Positions 62,164 through 64,000 of a stretch of DNA of 64,000 bases are shown one piece after another (the first letter of the stretch is position 1; every line of letters begins with the position of its first letter). The translations under genes and the position numbers were made by a program. The DNA lies in the NCBI GenBank assembly GCA_965240325.2, contig OZ251224.1:248001-312000 (forward strand), read 5' to 3'. The notes beneath the pieces were generated by a model. The model worked only from the letters and a program-made list of their open reading frames with translations. It was not told the origin of the DNA and did not search any database. Source of the stretch: Rebecca billardiae RCC1528. Its lineage: Eukaryota > Haptophyta.

Positions 62164-64000
62164 ATGGGGGCTTCACGGCGGACAACGTGGGAACACACCG
62201 TGCGGACGCGCGCGGTTTCACCCGAACTCGAAGGTCGACATCCGCGAGGATTAGTGACCAACGGCACCACCAGACCGGCGGCGCGGCAGCCAAAGCGCGC
62301 GTCACGCGACCGACCGGAACGCAACCACTCTCGACCTTCGCAGCAGCCGCGAGGCGAGAGGACGCGTACTTCGAACGAGCAGCTGCGCTCGTTCAAGAAC
62401 CTCGACTACCGCTTCGGATATCCCCCGCGGAGCGAGCAAGACCACAACCTCAGCGGCCACGACGGCAAAGCCGAGCGACAACGCGTACTACAGGTCAAGC
62501 GCCGCAAGTGGCGCTTCAAGGTCAACAAGGACTCCAACCACGCACCCGACGACGGGGCGTGGAGAGCGGAGCGCACAGGGCCACCCAGCGCCGCGTCTGC
62601 GCTGCGGGACCCGCTCCAGCAGCGGGGTCACAACCACCAAACCTCGCAACGCGAGGCCAAACGCGGCGCGCGCACGCGCACCGCGCACGCGCAAAGTATC
62701 CCCACGCTGATTCCCAGCGCGCGTCAGACACAGGGACGACAGTCGGCGACCGACTCGATCCCATATGTCCCCTCCTTCACGCTCCAGTTTCTCCCTTCCG
62801 TCTATGCGAGCGGCTGGGACTCTACGCCCGCCAACAAGGGCGCGGCGACAACGCCTAACCAGTGGAGTGAGATTGATGACGATGATCCAGCGTCGTGCCA
62901 GCCATGCGACAATCAGTCGTGCACATCGAGGCATTGCCTTCTTGAGTGCAACATCTGTGGGATGGGCAGAGTCTGCAGCTACCGATGCGCAGACGCCATC
63001 CAAGTTCAGCATCAGCTCGAATGTGAGCAGATCATCCAGTTTGCAGCGATGAACGACGGGATTGACATCGATGATGATGGCATTCACGTCCACCAGCAGG
63101 ACGGACCCGTCGCAGCGGCTGATCGCCGCAGCCTGAGCGTCGTGAATGACGCAGGCGCCAGCCTCGATGATATTTGCCCTCGGCGGCCATCGGGAGGCTT
63201 CATCGCAGCAGCCGCAGAGCGGCAAGGTCACAACTACACAGTTGGAGACTATGTGCGGGAAAGGGACGAGCTTCACCAAAGCAAGTTTGATCTCATGTTC
63301 CATTGTAACGACGCACTCCTACAGCCATATGTCGCATGCTTACTGCACGACGAGTTCTATGGGCTGACTTCTGAAGCAGGCGAGGGACACTCGCCAGCTG
63401 ACGACGGTCCACCTGGACATGGCACAAACTACCCGCCTGCCGCGACTGGCGCCGACAACAGCGCACAGCAGAGCAGCGATGGGGACGAGTCCTCTACGTC
63501 GGACATTGACAGCTATACCACAGCAGAGGACCACATTGAGACAAGCTCGCCCCACGCGTCACCGCGAACGCGCAGAAATGGAAGCGAAGCTTGCACCTAC
63601 TTGCCCGACGCACATGCAATGATGGCTGTGCAGACAAGCCAGCCCGGCGTCGGAAGCTACAAGCTGAATTTCTTCACAATCAAATCGAAAATGGCTATCC
63701 ACGGAGCGATCAAGGACGCAGTCACCGAGGTCAAGGCTTCCTACAAGGGAAGAGCGACCGACACTACGTCGTCCATGGTCACCCTCGTCGAGGCCAGGCT
63801 CTCCGGATACGCGCTGGCCGAGGCAGCCGTGTGGACAGCCGAAAATGCTATTCGGGAACCTTACGCAACCGCATTCGCAAACATGGACGCGGACACCACC
63901 ATCATGCAGATGACGATCGTCTACGAGCGATCGGTGGAAGTACTTTTCAAGCGTATCAAGGACATGATGCTGCCAAGTCTCTTTTCGTACCTCGAGTCGA
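62164..64000 (+). CDS. Gag-like protein of a second retroelement lineage, open at the right edge
   Basis: The frame is open from 62092 to the window end; the first ATG is 62164, giving at least 612 residues. The N-terminus is basic (VLQVKRRKWRFKVNKD). A Cys-rich segment with nine Cys lies at about 62896-63030 (CQPCDNQSC, CLLECNICGMGRVC), a likely zinc-binding module absent from the first Gag. A Ser/Thr/Asp-rich linker follows. From 63685 the sequence is clearly homologous to 17545-17850 (SKMAIHGAIKDAVTEVKASY against SKRAVHSAIRDALAEVSTYY, later LFSYLES against LFAYLES). Whether polymerase genes follow lies outside the window. The frame shows no stop or shift, unlike the first copy. Confidence 0.65.
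   Translation, partial: MGASRRTTWEHTVRTRAVSPELEGRHPRGLVTNGTTRPAARQPKRASRDRPERNHSRPSQQPRGERTRTSNEQLRSFKNLDYRFGYPPRSEQDHNLSGHDGKAERQRVLQVKRRKWRFKVNKDSNHAPDDGAWRAERTGPPSAASALRDPLQQRGHNHQTSQREAKRGARTRTAHAQSIPTLIPSARQTQGRQSATDSIPYVPSFTLQFLPSVYASGWDSTPANKGAATTPNQWSEIDDDDPASCQPCDNQSCTSRHCLLECNICGMGRVCSYRCADAIQVQHQLECEQIIQFAAMNDGIDIDDDGIHVHQQDGPVAAADRRSLSVVNDAGASLDDICPRRPSGGFIAAAAERQGHNYTVGDYVRERDELHQSKFDLMFHCNDALLQPYVACLLHDEFYGLTSEAGEGHSPADDGPPGHGTNYPPAATGADNSAQQSSDGDESSTSDIDSYTTAEDHIETSSPHASPRTRRNGSEACTYLPDAHAMMAVQTSQPGVGSYKLNFFTIKSKMAIHGAIKDAVTEVKASYKGRATDTTSSMVTLVEARLSGYALAEAAVWTAENAIREPYATAFANMDADTTIMQMTIVYERSVEVLFKRIKDMMLPSLFSYLES

Overview
This is nuclear DNA from a GC-rich, plastid-bearing, flagellated alga. 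A haptophyte is the best guess; other algae with red-derived secondary plastids are not excluded. Genes carry short GC-rich introns, so it is eukaryotic. The plastid is indicated by a PAP/fibrillin protein with a signal peptide and an AFAP transit motif, a sigma-70 factor with an N-terminal signal sequence, and a phosphoglycolate phosphatase. A flagellum is indicated by an OSCP1 homologue and a ropporin/RSP11-like RIIa protein. Eighteen introns (79-261 bp) can be inferred from frame continuity and homology, and 16 of their 5' splice sites read GTGCG.

Layout. 1-15 kb: end of an unknown gene, PAP/fibrillin with PDZ, sulfotransferase, a FAIM1-like membrane protein, a SET-domain remnant, a Sel1-MYND protein, METTL17/Rsm22 and a coiled-coil protein. 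15-19 kb: an RCC1-repeat fragment cut at the edge of a 3.4-kb LTR retrotransposon that carries only a Gag gene. 19-26.5 kb: poor in genes, with broken coding traces, dispersed repeats and AT microsatellites. 26.5-32 kb: prolyl iminopeptidase, anoctamin and a DGAT2-like acyltransferase. 32-41 kb: a two-ORF non-LTR retrotransposon whose ORF2 holds APE endonuclease, reverse transcriptase, RNase H, a Cys/His finger and an OTU-like protease domain. A 36-base G run and a 25-bp minisatellite follow it. 41.5-43 kb: an RIIa-domain gene between inverted repeats. 43.7-56.8 kb: PUS10, OSCP1, plastid sigma factor, phosphoglycolate phosphatase, an unusual SF2-like helicase, a Stc1-like zinc-finger protein and a beta-rich, possibly secreted or organellar protein. 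57.4-58.9 kb: a foldback element with arms of about 0.6 kb. 59-61 kb: an MFSD12-like transporter. From 62.1 kb to the edge: a second, diverged Gag gene, homologous to the first and carrying a Cys-rich segment.

Genes are often arranged as tight divergent pairs: six pairs have 85-355 bp between start codons, so shared promoters are likely. No metabolic operon is visible; the genes serve plastid lipid and photorespiratory metabolism, plastid transcription, mitoribosome assembly, tRNA modification, flagella and membrane transport. Large parts of the window (about 15.7-19, 32.5-43, 57.4-58.9 and 62-64 kb) are transposon-derived. Exon joins were inferred by eye from frame, GT-AG borders and protein continuity; no transcript data were available.
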